Assembly: GCF_002899675.1 (NCBI RefSeq)
Contig: NZ_PKUU01000011.1
Coordinates: 62,001 to 126,000, forward strand
Direction: 5' to 3'
Origin: Clostridium sp. chh4-2
GTDB taxonomy: Bacteria > Bacillota > Clostridia > Lachnospirales > Lachnospiraceae
DNA length: 64,000 nucleotides
In this document: positions 15,275-23,918 of the stretch, one piece after another
Position numbering within the stretch: the first letter of the stretch is position 1
Layout of the letters: each line of letters opens with the position of its first letter
Notes under the pieces: model-generated
Database searches by the model: none
What the model saw: the letters and a program-made list of their open reading frames with translations, nothing else
What the model was told of the DNA's origin: nothing
Made by a program: the position numbers and the translations under genes

Positions 15275-15652
15275 TCATTGGTCCCGCGGATGTTCATGTC
15301 CGCTGCTCTCGTCTAATTGCCTGATTACATTCTTTAATTCCTCTTCCGCATCAGGCTTCCTCAAATACCGCAGCACCTCATCTCCCGTTCCCACAAACAA
15401 ACGCTGTCTGACCACATACTCCTGATTCCACCGTGCCCGGACATTGGCCTCAAGTCTCCATATCCGCCGATCCGAATCAGCATTGTCCGGTATAAATGTC
15501 AAAAAAAGTTTTTCATAATTCCGCCGCCCCGGCACATCAAAAGATATGTAAAATTTTTCAAATGCACTGCTTTTCATCTGTGTTTCCGCATATTCGGCCG
15601 TTGCCTCTAACAGCTTATAAAAATTGTCATTAAAAAATTCCTCTGTTACCAT
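15275..15652 (-). CDS. uncharacterised 125-aa protein, first gene of the Hsp70 cluster (A)
   Basis: Started at the ATG reading MVTEEFFNDNFYKLL, which follows AGGAAGGAC with 4-7 nt spacing; a TTG 12 codons upstream has no ribosome site. The protein is mixed alpha/beta in character (strands FYISFDVP and KLFLTFIP, a helical C terminus), with no signal peptide or membrane helix. Family not recognised. It is the first gene of the minus-strand block and is followed by B1 after 148 nt that include a shared promoter element. Confidence 0.65.
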   Translation of the reverse strand: MVTEEFFNDNFYKLLEATAEYAETQMKSSAFEKFYISFDVPGRRNYEKLFLTFIPDNADSDRRIWRLEANVRARWNQEYVVRQRLFVGTGDEVLRYLRKPDAEEELKNVIRQLDESSGHEHPRDQ

Positions 15653-15978
15653 ATCCGTCCTTCCTATACACCGTCTCTGAAATTCCAAGTTATTTCATAT
15701 TTCTATAATGCATCACTAAATTCATTATTTATTGGTAAAATCATTTTACGTTTCTTCTCTATATATTTTTAGTTTACAGTCCTCATTTCTCTTTATAGTC
15801 TAACTCACCTTTACAGATGTTGCAATAGTCAGATAATTAAAAAAATTACGATCATTTATACAATCCGCTAAAAACGGAAACACAAGATTCGTACATTAAC
15901 TAAATGACGTCCGGAGGAATTTTATAGACGCCTTCTGTGCTATAATAACCATATCACAAGAAAGGAACAAAACAATTT
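15653..15978. promoter_or_regulatory. divergent intergenic region with extended -10 for the plus-strand oxidoreductase
   Basis: AT-rich gap between divergent genes. For the plus-strand gene an extended -10, TGC then TATAAT, lies at 15938-15946, with no good -35, and an AAAGGAAC ribosome site near 15961. For the minus-strand gene A I see no convincing sigma-A promoter and no copy of the CCTC/GAGGG element. Confidence 0.5.
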
Positions 15979-16566
15979 ATGAAAATCCTATTTGTAGACT
16001 CCTGTATCCGCAGTCAGGAGAAGTCGAGAACCTGGCGGTTATGCCGGACATTTCTAAACCAATATCAATTATTACATCCTGAAGATGAGATCCAGACCAT
16101 CCGGCTTAACGATGAAATGCCGTTACCAATGGACAGCAACACGTTAGACCGCCGCAACCAGCTGATCTCACAAGGCGATTTCAATAATCCAATTTTTCAA
16201 TCCGCCCGCCAGTTCGCTTCTGCCGATAAAATCATCGTCGGAGCGCCCTATTGGGATTTGTCTTTTCCGGCCGCATTAAAATGCTATATTGAACAGGTTT
16301 CCGTTAACGGAATCACTTTTGGATATGAAAAAGACGGCTCTGTTGGGAAATGTCAGGCAAGTAAACTGCTCTGTATCTCTACCTCAGGAGGAATTATTGG
16401 GGATATGGATTTTGGGAACCAGTATCTGAAAGGGATTTGCGGTTTTTTCGGGATTGAGGAGTTTGAAAGTCAGTCGGCTCAGGGATTGGATATTGAGGGG
16501 GCTGATGTGGAAGAGATTTTGAGAGAGACGGAAGAATCTTTGAAAGAAATGGTAAAGTCTTGGTGA
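15979..16566 (+). CDS. flavodoxin-fold NAD(P)H-dependent oxidoreductase (azoreductase-like)
   Basis: 195 aa, a usual length for FMN-dependent NADH-azoreductase/NAD(P)H quinone reductases. The first strand and phosphate loop region read MKILFVDSCIRSQEKSRTW, the central part VGAPYWDLSFPAALKCYIEQV matches the family motif that packs on the flavin, and CISTSGGIIG precedes the last strands. It likely reduces quinones, nitro- or azo-compounds using FMN in the cytoplasm. Single gene with its own extended -10 promoter, convergent with the kinase gene; a palindromic repeat follows the stop codon. Confidence 0.85.
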   Translation: MKILFVDSCIRSQEKSRTWRLCRTFLNQYQLLHPEDEIQTIRLNDEMPLPMDSNTLDRRNQLISQGDFNNPIFQSARQFASADKIIVGAPYWDLSFPAALKCYIEQVSVNGITFGYEKDGSVGKCQASKLLCISTSGGIIGDMDFGNQYLKGICGFFGIEEFESQSAQGLDIEGADVEEILRETEESLKEMVKSW

Positions 16567-16662
16567 TTTTAAAGTAAAGGGTGAAGGCATTTCTGAAAAT
16601 GCCTTAAAGTTTAAAGTAAAAGGTGAAGGCATTTTCGAAAATGCCTTCACCCTTGATGTAAA
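16567..16662. repeat. two tandem copies of a palindromic intergenic repeat
   Basis: Unit 1 (16567-16609) and unit 2 (16610-16662) share TTTAAAGTAAA, then a GGTGAAGGCATTT arm, a short centre and the complementary AAAATGCCTT arm. In unit 2 the arms are perfect over 15 bp each (16622-16651, GGTGAAGGC to GCCTTCACC). A third copy is at 21633-21687. Both loci lie between convergent genes. The structure could act as a bidirectional terminator; T-runs are weak. Confidence 0.75.
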
Positions 16663-16666
16663 TAAT

Positions 16667-17419
16667 CTATTCGTACTCAACAACATCCAGCCATTTTTCC
16701 AGCAATTCTTTCTCAGCCGGAATCGCCTTAGCCAATCTGGAAGCCGCTGTAATCGGCAGCCATCTCTGAACATACTGTTTTGCAGTATCGCTCTTATCGC
16801 AGAACTTATTCATATACAGATCTGCCATCTTCTGATCATGAAGGGCAAACAGCAGGTAAGTTGTAGCCGCATCAGCAGATGCGTTGCCCTGTGTTGCATG
16901 GGACCAGTCTAAGATATGGTAATTGCCGTCTTTATCAACGATAATATTGGATGGATTAAAATCTCCATGAAGCACTTTTGTATGCTTTGGCATACTGGAC
17001 AAACGGGTGCGCAGCTCATAGCGGGTGGTTGCGTTGATCGCGGTCAGCGCGCTGATCTTGCCGTCCCATTTATCTTTTAATTTGTTTAACAGAGGAGCTT
17101 TTTTGCTGTGAACTTCCATCTGCAGATTTACAAAATCATCCATGTATTTCTCAACATTTGCAGGATCTTCGTCCATGATCTGAGCCAATGTTTTGCCTTC
17201 GATGTATTCGGAAGTAATGCTCCAGTTTCCGTCCTCAGAAGTGGTAACGCCCAGAATCTTAGGAATCGGAAGACCTGTTTCTTCAACTCTGGCCTGATTG
17301 AGAGCCTCGTTTAAAACGTCAGTTTTCGGATAATTTTTGTCAAATACCTTAACAGCAGTATCCCCAACTTTATAGATAATCTTGTGCGTGCGTGTTGCTA
17401 AAATCTTATCTGTCTTCAT
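16667..17419 (-). CDS. aminoglycoside-phosphotransferase/choline-kinase-like protein
   Basis: 250 aa. Carries the APH-type kinase catalytic signature: LHGDFNPSNIIVDKDG followed by HILDWSHATQG, that is the catalytic Asp and Asn and the metal-binding Asp of the DW motif. An N-terminal lobe (KIIYKVGDTAVKVF) supplies the ATP-binding lysine region. The family phosphorylates small hydroxyl compounds; the substrate here is unknown and a resistance role should not be assumed. It starts 26 bp after adhE with a good AAAGGAG site, so it is probably in the adhE transcript. Confidence 0.8.
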   Translation of the reverse strand: MKTDKILATRTHKIIYKVGDTAVKVFDKNYPKTDVLNEALNQARVEETGLPIPKILGVTTSEDGNWSITSEYIEGKTLAQIMDEDPANVEKYMDDFVNLQMEVHSKKAPLLNKLKDKWDGKISALTAINATTRYELRTRLSSMPKHTKVLHGDFNPSNIIVDKDGNYHILDWSHATQGNASADAATTYLLFALHDQKMADLYMNKFCDKSDTAKQYVQRWLPITAASRLAKAIPAEKELLEKWLDVVEYE

Positions 17420-17445
17420 AATGCTATCTCCTTTCTATCCTCTTC

Positions 17446-20058
17446 TTATTTACCGTAATAAGCCTTTAAGTACATCTCTTTAATCTCGCTCATTAATGGA
17501 TATCTCGGGTTAGCACCTGTACACTGGTCGTCAAATGCCTGCTCAACCATTGCATCCAGGGTATCCAAGAAGTATTTCTCATCAACACCGTATTCTTTGA
17601 TTGTCTTCTTAACACCCACAGCTTCTTTTAATTCGCTGATCTTAACAAGGAATTTCTGAACAGCTTCCTCGTCAGTTTTCGCCTGAACACCGCAGAAACG
17701 CGCACATTCAGCATATTTTGCCATGGTATGCGGATACTCATACTGGGAGAAGGTTCCCATCTTTCTTGGACACTCAGCTGAGTTGAATTCGATTACCAGG
17801 TTCAACAGCAATGCGTTGGCAATACCGTGTGGCAGGTGATGGAATGCGCCTAATTTATGTGCCATGGAGTGACATACTCCAAGGAATGCGTTGTTAAATG
17901 CCATACCAGCCATGCAGGATGCGTCTGCCATCTTGCAGCGCGCTTCCACATTAGAACCGTCGTTGTATGCAATTGGAAGATAGTCAAATACATTTTTCAT
18001 AGCCTTTAATGCAAGACCGTCCGTATAGTCGCTTGCCATTACGGAAACATAAGCCTCCAGTGAGTGAACCAATACGTCAACACCGGATGCGCTTGTTAAG
18101 CCCTTCGGCTGGCTCATCATGTTGTCAGCGTCGATAATTGCCATCTTAGGCATTAATTCATAGTCAGCAAGCGGATATTTAACGCCTGTTTCCTGATCTG
18201 TGATAACTGCGAAAGAAGTAACCTCAGAACCGGTACCTGAAGAAGTTGGGATAGCTACGAAATAAGCTTTCTCGCCCATCTTAGGGAAGGTGTAAACTCT
18301 CTTACGGATATCGATGAAACGCATAGCCATATCTTTGAAGTCCACTTCCGGATGCTCGTACATTACCCACATGATCTTACCTGCATCCATTGCAGAACCG
18401 CCGCCCAGAGCGATGATAACATCCGGCTGGAATGCTGTCATAGCTTTTGCGCCTGCCTGTGCATTGGCAAGGGTCGGATCAGGCTGTACTTCTGAGAAGC
18501 ACTGGTATACGATGCCCATCTCGTCGAGTTTATCAGTAATCGGTTTTGTATAACCGTTCATGTATAAGAAAGAGTCAGTTACGATGAAGGCTCTCTTCTT
18601 GCCCATAACTGTTCCCAATTCGTCAAGTGCTACAGGCATACAGCCCTTCTTAAAGTAAACCTTTTCAGGTTGTCTGAACCAAAGCATGTTCTCTCTCCTT
18701 TCAGCAACGGTCTTGATGTTAAGCAGATGTTTTACACCCACGTTTTCAGAAACAGAGTTTCCGCCCCATGAACCGCATCCAAGGGTAAGTGAAGGTGTCA
18801 TCTTGAAGTTGTATAAATCACCGATGCCGCCGTGAGAAGAAGGAGTATTGATAACAATACGGCATGTCTTCATAGCTGCTGCATGTTTTGCCATTTTTTC
18901 AGTTTCATTCGGGTTGATGAAAAGAGAAGCCGTATGTCCGTATCCGCCGTCCGCTACCAGCTGCTCAGCTTTTGCAATAGCCTCGTCAAATGTCTTAGCT
19001 TTATACATAGCCAGAACCGGAGATAATTTCTCATGAGCGAATTCTTCTTCGATATTAACGGATTCCACTTCACCGATCAGGATCTTTGTATCCACAGGAA
19101 CATTAACTCCTGCCAATGATGCGATCTTATGTGCGGACTGTCCAACGATCTTAGCATTTAATGCGCCGTTGATTAAGATTGTTTTACGGACTTTATCGAT
19201 CTCGTCTGCTTTTAAGAAATAGCATCCACGGTATTCAAATTCTTTCTTTACTTCTCTATAAATTGATTCTAACACAGTTACAGACTGTTCGGAAGCACAA
19301 ATCATACCATTATCAAATGTCTTTGAATGGATGATGGAGTTTACTGCCATCTTGATATCAGCTGTGTCGTCAATGATAACAGGCGTATTACCAGCGCCAA
19401 CGCCTAAAGCAGGTTTTCCTGAAGAATAAGCCGCTGTAACCATACCAGGACCGCCGGTTGCCAGGATTGTGTCGGCTCCTCTCATAACCTCGTTGGTCAG
19501 TTCCAGTGAAGGAACGTCGATCCAGCCGATGATTCCTTCCGGAGCTCCGGCCTTAACTGCCGCATCCAAAACAACTTTAGCCGCTGCGATTGTACATCCT
19601 TTTGCACGTGGATGAGGGGAAATGATGATGGCATTTCTTGTTTTTAACGAAATCAGAGTCTTGAAAATTGCTGTTGAGGTTGGGTTTGTTGTCGGTATAA
19701 CTGCTGCGATCAGACCGATAGGCTCAGCGATTTTTTTGATTCCGAACGCTTTATCTTCTTCTACCACGCCGCAGGTCTTGGTGTTTTTGTAAGCATTGTA
19801 AATGTACTCGGCCGCATAGTTATTTTTGATAACTTTGTCTTCCACAACGCCCATTCCGGTTTCCTCAACTGCCATTTTAGCAAGCGGGATACGCATCTGG
19901 TTAGCAGCTTTAGCAGCTTCATAAAAGATTTTGTCTACCTGCTCCTGTGTATAGGTGGCAAAAATCTTTTGAGCTTCCCTCATTGCTTTCATCTTTGCAA
20001 TTAGAGCATCCACGCTGTCAATAATTGCCGGTACAGTGACTTCTGTTTTGTTTGCCAT
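17446..20058 (-). CDS. adhE: bifunctional acetaldehyde-CoA/alcohol dehydrogenase
   Basis: 870 aa, normal length for AdhE. The N-terminal aldehyde-dehydrogenase half has the catalytic cysteine in GMICASEQS (near residue 255) and the C-terminal iron alcohol dehydrogenase half has GGGSAMDAGKIMW and the metal-binding HKLGAFHHLPHG. It converts acetyl-CoA to ethanol through acetaldehyde with two NADH and regenerates NAD during fermentation; in the family it forms cytoplasmic spirosomes. AGGAGG precedes the ATG. The promoter region carries two Rex-like operators, which fits redox control. The downstream kinase-like gene is probably co-transcribed. Confidence 0.97.
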   Translation of the reverse strand: MANKTEVTVPAIIDSVDALIAKMKAMREAQKIFATYTQEQVDKIFYEAAKAANQMRIPLAKMAVEETGMGVVEDKVIKNNYAAEYIYNAYKNTKTCGVVEEDKAFGIKKIAEPIGLIAAVIPTTNPTSTAIFKTLISLKTRNAIIISPHPRAKGCTIAAAKVVLDAAVKAGAPEGIIGWIDVPSLELTNEVMRGADTILATGGPGMVTAAYSSGKPALGVGAGNTPVIIDDTADIKMAVNSIIHSKTFDNGMICASEQSVTVLESIYREVKKEFEYRGCYFLKADEIDKVRKTILINGALNAKIVGQSAHKIASLAGVNVPVDTKILIGEVESVNIEEEFAHEKLSPVLAMYKAKTFDEAIAKAEQLVADGGYGHTASLFINPNETEKMAKHAAAMKTCRIVINTPSSHGGIGDLYNFKMTPSLTLGCGSWGGNSVSENVGVKHLLNIKTVAERRENMLWFRQPEKVYFKKGCMPVALDELGTVMGKKRAFIVTDSFLYMNGYTKPITDKLDEMGIVYQCFSEVQPDPTLANAQAGAKAMTAFQPDVIIALGGGSAMDAGKIMWVMYEHPEVDFKDMAMRFIDIRKRVYTFPKMGEKAYFVAIPTSSGTGSEVTSFAVITDQETGVKYPLADYELMPKMAIIDADNMMSQPKGLTSASGVDVLVHSLEAYVSVMASDYTDGLALKAMKNVFDYLPIAYNDGSNVEARCKMADASCMAGMAFNNAFLGVCHSMAHKLGAFHHLPHGIANALLLNLVIEFNSAECPRKMGTFSQYEYPHTMAKYAECARFCGVQAKTDEEAVQKFLVKISELKEAVGVKKTIKEYGVDEKYFLDTLDAMVEQAFDDQCTGANPRYPLMSEIKEMYLKAYYGK

Positions 20059-20098
20059 GATGATTCCTCCTAAATAATATTTTATAAGTAAAAAATAA

Positions 20099-20149
20099 TT
20101 GATATTTATTTAACAATTAAATAATATCATTTCGTTAAAAAAATATCAA
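20099..20149 (-). promoter_or_regulatory. adhE promoter with two Rex-like operators
   Basis: On the minus strand a -35 TTGATA (20144-20149) is followed after 17 nt by a -10 TATTAT (20121-20126). Two sites resemble the Rex consensus TTGTTAA-N4-TTAACAA: one at 20132-20149 overlapping the -35 (11 of 14 defined positions) and one at 20099-20116 just downstream of the -10 (TTGATATTTATTTAACAA, 12 of 14). Rex control of adhE is known in clostridia; here it is inferred from these matches. Confidence 0.65.
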
Positions 20150-20285
20150 TTGGTATTTTCATACAATCTAATTTTATATTGTACTTATTTTTGTGCAATA
20201 TTACTTTCACCTGCATTTCCGTATACAGAATATGCTCCTGAGCCATGAATCACAGCAAAGAACAGGCATTTTCCCCCGTTACCCT

Positions 20286-20314
20286 TTGCCGGAAGCCCCT
20301 TCCAATGGTATAAT
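20286..20314 (+). promoter_or_regulatory. sigma-A promoter for the 125-aa gene
   Basis: TTGCCG (20286-20291), 17-nt spacer, TATAAT (20309-20314) with an upstream TGG giving an extended -10. The start codon lies 66 nt after the -10 with AAAGGAGG between. Confidence 0.7.
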
Positions 20315-20379
20315 TACTATAGAAATATAATTTCAGAAACCCAGAGATTCTTTCTATCATATATAAAGGAGGCCAAACT

Positions 20380-20757
20380 ATGCTTAACGACTTAAAATAC
20401 TTCGCGGACAATACCTGGAACCAGGCGCTGAACATCGACAACAAAATTGTAGAAATCACGATTCAGGGAACCAAGGAAGCGCCGGCTGAGTTATATCTCC
20501 ATCTGGCGGAAAAAGTCATTTCTGATGTGGACAATTATCTGTACAAAGCCCAAAAACAGCTGGACACCTGGAACCTTGCACAGAGCTGTACCCCTCAGAT
20601 CTCCTCCTTTTACTTTGGGGACTACGGATATGGCAATGGGAAAGATATGAACGGAGGATTCACCGTCTCTTTCAGCGATTCCGACCAGCACACTATGCAC
20701 ACGGTAAAATTTGATATGCACAATATACCCATCGGATATGAGATGTGGTTTGCATAA
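20380..20757 (+). CDS. uncharacterised 125-aa protein
   Basis: No signal peptide or membrane helix. The sequence looks mixed alpha/beta: an early strand pair (NKIVEITIQGT), a long helix (LHLAEKVISDVDNYLYKAQKQ), then strands ending in HTVKFDMHNIPIGYEMW. This shape recalls small immunity-like or DUF2262/DUF6985-type proteins, but I do not recognise a firm family. It has its own promoter and a clear AAAGGAGG ribosome site, and is followed by a small leader-like ORF and the alpha/beta hydrolase. Confidence 0.65.
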   Translation: MLNDLKYFADNTWNQALNIDNKIVEITIQGTKEAPAELYLHLAEKVISDVDNYLYKAQKQLDTWNLAQSCTPQISSFYFGDYGYGNGKDMNGGFTVSFSDSDQHTMHTVKFDMHNIPIGYEMWFA

Positions 20758-20793
20758 AACATCAACTGCGGTATTAACCGGAAAGGAGCCAAA

Positions 20794-20841
20794 ATGAGAA
20801 TAGAAAAAACCAACTAGCCGGCAAGGCCATATCTGCCTTGC
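20794..20841 (+). other. 7-codon ORF with strong ribosome site followed by a hairpin
   Basis: GAAAGGAGCC precedes ATG at 20794 and the frame stops after seven codons (MRIEKTN, stop at 20815-20817). Three bases later a hairpin with arms GCAAGGC (20821-20827) and GCCTTGC (20835-20841) begins. It could be a leader peptide acting on the downstream hydrolase, or the remains of a lost gene. Confidence 0.3.
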
Positions 20842-20873
20842 TAATATAATAATCAGACTATTAGGAGGCAATC

Positions 20874-21638
20874 ATGTCATATTTTAAATTTGAAGATAAG
20901 AATATTTACTACGAAGAAACCGGATGCGGAAAACCACTTTTACTGCTTCACGGCAACACCGCTTCTTCCAACATGTTTGGCGCTGTCGCCGGCGGATACG
21001 CCCAGGATCACCGGGTTATCCTGATGGATTTTTTAGGCCACGGCCAATCTGACCGCCTTGATAAATTCCCCGCCGATCTTTGGTTTTACGAAGCAGAACA
21101 AGTCATCGCATTTCTCAAAGAAAAGCAGTATGGAAAAGTGGATATTATAGGCACCAGCGGCGGCGCTCTGATCGCAATCAATGTGGCCCTCGAAGCTCCC
21201 GAACTGGTGGGAAAAATCATTGCAGACAGTTTTGAAGGGGAAGTTCCATTAAAAGCATTTACCAATTCTGTAGTTGAAGACAGAGAAGCTTCTAAAAATG
21301 ATCCTGACGCCAGAATGTTCTATTACTACATGCACGGCGACGACTGGGAAACCATTGTTGATCTGGACACACAGGCAATCGTGGAACATGATAAAACCAT
21401 TGGTAAATTCTTTCATAAACCGTTAAGCAGTCTTTCGGTCCCCATCCTGATGACCGGAAGCAAAACCGATGAATTTATATGTATGATAAACCCGGATTAT
21501 TTTGAAACTACATATGGTGACATGATCCGTAAAATCGGTCACGGGCAGATGCATCTGTTCGAAACCGGACGGCATCCGGCTATGCTTTCCAATGAAGTGG
21601 AATTTATGGCTGTATGCAAAGCGTTTTTAGAAATTTAA
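20874..21638 (+). CDS. alpha/beta hydrolase
   Basis: 254 aa, typical for the fold. Oxyanion region LLLLHGNTASS, nucleophile elbow GTSGGA with the serine near residue 94, acid region MTGSKTDEF and the catalytic histidine probably in GRHPAML near the C terminus. The substrate cannot be told: family members include esterases and lactonases. No signal peptide, so cytoplasmic. AGGAGG lies 6 nt before the ATG. The stop codon is inside the palindromic repeat that follows. Confidence 0.85.
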   Translation: MSYFKFEDKNIYYEETGCGKPLLLLHGNTASSNMFGAVAGGYAQDHRVILMDFLGHGQSDRLDKFPADLWFYEAEQVIAFLKEKQYGKVDIIGTSGGALIAINVALEAPELVGKIIADSFEGEVPLKAFTNSVVEDREASKNDPDARMFYYYMHGDDWETIVDLDTQAIVEHDKTIGKFFHKPLSSLSVPILMTGSKTDEFICMINPDYFETTYGDMIRKIGHGQMHLFETGRHPAMLSNEVEFMAVCKAFLEI

Positions 21639-21687
21639 AGTAAAGGGTGAAGGCATTTTCGAAAATGCCTTCAAGGTTGATGTAAAA
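21633..21687. repeat. third copy of the palindromic intergenic repeat
   Basis: TTTAAAGTAAAGGG, a perfect 12-bp-arm palindrome at 21649-21672 (GAAGGCATTTTC and its complement), then TTGATGTAAA as in unit 2 at 16610-16662. It lies between the convergent hydrolase and AraC-type genes and supplies the hydrolase stop codon. Confidence 0.75.
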
Positions 21688-21708
21688 AAAGAAGACGGAA
21701 TAGAAAAT

Positions 21709-23889
21709 CTATTCTGTCTTCTCCTTTTTCCGAAACGCCATCGGCGTTTCCCCATAATACTTTTTAAAGTACCGTATAAAACTCTGCACATTATTATAAC
21801 CCAACTGCTCCGCAATATCCTTAATTTTAAGCGCCGGAGTCGTCAGCACCAGTTCCTTCGCCTTCTGCATTCTAATAAAAGTAATATACTCTAAAACCGT
21901 ATACCCCGTCTCTTCCTTAAAGATAATGCTCAAATACCCCGATGACAAAAACACCGCTTTTGCCACTTCATCCAGAGACAAATCCTTCCAGTAATTTGAA
22001 GTGATAAAAGCCACCGCCTTTTCCACATTCGGCGAGTACGGCTTTTCCTGGCGTTCAAAATTCTTGATGCAGGCTTCTAAAATCCTTTCCGACATCTGTT
22101 CCAGATCCAGAATGCTTTCCGCGCTGAAAACCGACTGGAAAATATCCTTTTCATTGTACTCCTTAGGAAGTTTTCCTCCCAATTCCAGCACATTTTTAAT
22201 CAGATTATTGCAGATTTGGAAATATACAAATCTGGTATACTGGATATCCGTGGCATTGTTGCTCAAATCCTTCGTGAGCGTATGAAGGGTTTCCTCCGCC
22301 TCTTCCACATTGCCCTCTGTCACATATTTTGTCAGGCGGTTTTCAATTTCCCTGCTGTAGTACTCGTTCTTATATTCCGACACGGGAGCCGCTTCGTACA
22401 TCAGCGTATTTTTCCCTTTAAAAAATGTCTTATCCAGAGTTCGTAATGTTTCGGAATAAACCAGGTTCATATTTTCCCGGTTTTTAAAACTTCTGCTGAC
22501 ACAGCAGGTGATCTTTATCAGATCATCGCTTTCCAGCTTCACCTTAACACCGTCAATCTTATTGAGGAATTCTTCATAATCATAAGAAGTGTTGAATATT
22601 CCCACACAGCGCTCAGAAGTCATTCCCGCAAAAAATCCGTCAATTTCAGGCTCATCCTGAATCAGCTCCCGGAACCGATTGATAATCGTTCCTCTGGCCT
22701 CTTTATCCTCACATTCCGTGATAACCAGCACATTCCACTCAAAATTCATGTTCTGGTGAAGCACCAGCTTCAGATGTTCAAACCGCTCTTCATCAAAAAA
22801 TTCCATCACCAGTTTTCCGATCGAATCCCTGACAACCGATGGCAGGGCGTATTCCTTTTCCGTCTGCAGTTCATTGACAACATTCTCAATCAGACTGTAT
22901 TCATTGGTAACCTTTTCCTGCTGGTCTTTTGCCGCAATACCCTGAAGCTTATGGCCCAGCTGCTTTAACGGTTTATAGACATATAGCGAAAACAGGTAAA
23001 TGATAACCGTGGCGGCGGCAATCATCAGCACACTGGCTATAATGATGATCTTTTTAACCGCTCCCGCTTCCTTAACAAGATACGTGTAATCCTGAACGGC
23101 CGCCAGAGAGATGTCCGATACTTCCGAACGGTTTTTATAGAGAACCAGGTTCTGTCCGCCCAGATTGATCTTTTCCACTCTTTGAGCCTGATCCTGAAGC
23201 TGTACCTTAATGTCCGGGTCAATGTCGCCGACCCCATCAACCGAAAGCATGTCCCCGTCCCTGGTCAGAAGATAGCTCTTTACCATCTCCGTCTCGCTTC
23301 CGATCAGCAGGTTATTGGTAAATGACTCCTCATTGAGGGTCAATATGATATAAACGTCCTTTTCCCCTCTTACCGGCTCAAAAACCTTGACAAACTCAAG
23401 CTGCTTATCCCCGTCTTCCTCATCAATGATAAATGAATTCTGCTTCCGGTAACCAATCATAGGATTCTTATCATCCAGCTGAATCTTGGTTTTTTCCGTA
23501 ATAGCAATTCCCCTTTTTACATCGACCAGACAGATCCCCTCCACCAGGCTGTTATTGGAACAGATATTCTGGAAATGGCGGATCATCTTTAAAAGAGCCG
23601 TAGGGCGCTCATAATAAACCTCATTGGTCATCAAAAATTTAAATACATTTTCATCTCCGATCATCAGGTTTACCGTTTCATCCAGCTGCTTCACCCTCTC
23701 GTCCAGGGCGCTGCTCTTTTCCGCGATCATATCTTCATTAAATGCAATCATATTGTTCAGAATCAGTTTCGAACTGAACGCGCTGCAAATGATTGCGATC
23801 ATGCAGATAAAAACCACGGTTATCACTATATTCACCAGATAAAGTTTATAAAATATCATGCTTTTCGGCGATAGTTTTTTTCTATTCAT
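21709..23889 (-). CDS. membrane-bound AraC-family regulator (YesN/CACHE-type)
   Basis: 726 aa. Two membrane helices (about 16-40, VNIVITVVFICMIAIICSAF, and 280-305) flank an extracellular sensor-like region; a cytoplasmic linker leads to a C-terminal AraC DNA-binding domain (last 100 residues; LSLDEVAKAVFLSSGYLS and IKDIAEQLGYNNVQSFIRYF are its two HTH motifs). Proteins of this build in Lachnospiraceae and Paenibacillus control adjacent LplABC-type sugar uptake genes. It is the last gene of the sulfated-oligosaccharide block, 29 bp after the 587-aa gene, and is the probable regulator of that block. Confidence 0.9.
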   Translation of the reverse strand: MNRKKLSPKSMIFYKLYLVNIVITVVFICMIAIICSAFSSKLILNNMIAFNEDMIAEKSSALDERVKQLDETVNLMIGDENVFKFLMTNEVYYERPTALLKMIRHFQNICSNNSLVEGICLVDVKRGIAITEKTKIQLDDKNPMIGYRKQNSFIIDEEDGDKQLEFVKVFEPVRGEKDVYIILTLNEESFTNNLLIGSETEMVKSYLLTRDGDMLSVDGVGDIDPDIKVQLQDQAQRVEKINLGGQNLVLYKNRSEVSDISLAAVQDYTYLVKEAGAVKKIIIIASVLMIAAATVIIYLFSLYVYKPLKQLGHKLQGIAAKDQQEKVTNEYSLIENVVNELQTEKEYALPSVVRDSIGKLVMEFFDEERFEHLKLVLHQNMNFEWNVLVITECEDKEARGTIINRFRELIQDEPEIDGFFAGMTSERCVGIFNTSYDYEEFLNKIDGVKVKLESDDLIKITCCVSRSFKNRENMNLVYSETLRTLDKTFFKGKNTLMYEAAPVSEYKNEYYSREIENRLTKYVTEGNVEEAEETLHTLTKDLSNNATDIQYTRFVYFQICNNLIKNVLELGGKLPKEYNEKDIFQSVFSAESILDLEQMSERILEACIKNFERQEKPYSPNVEKAVAFITSNYWKDLSLDEVAKAVFLSSGYLSIIFKEETGYTVLEYITFIRMQKAKELVLTTPALKIKDIAEQLGYNNVQSFIRYFKKYYGETPMAFRKKEKTE

Positions 23890-23918
23890 TCACTTTCCCC
23901 CAATATAGAAATACTATA

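Noticed and set aside
16384-16773. 129-aa minus-strand ORF with repeated AFSKMPSPFTL peptides
   Set aside because: The repeats are only the translation of the palindromic DNA repeat; the frame overlaps two well-supported genes.
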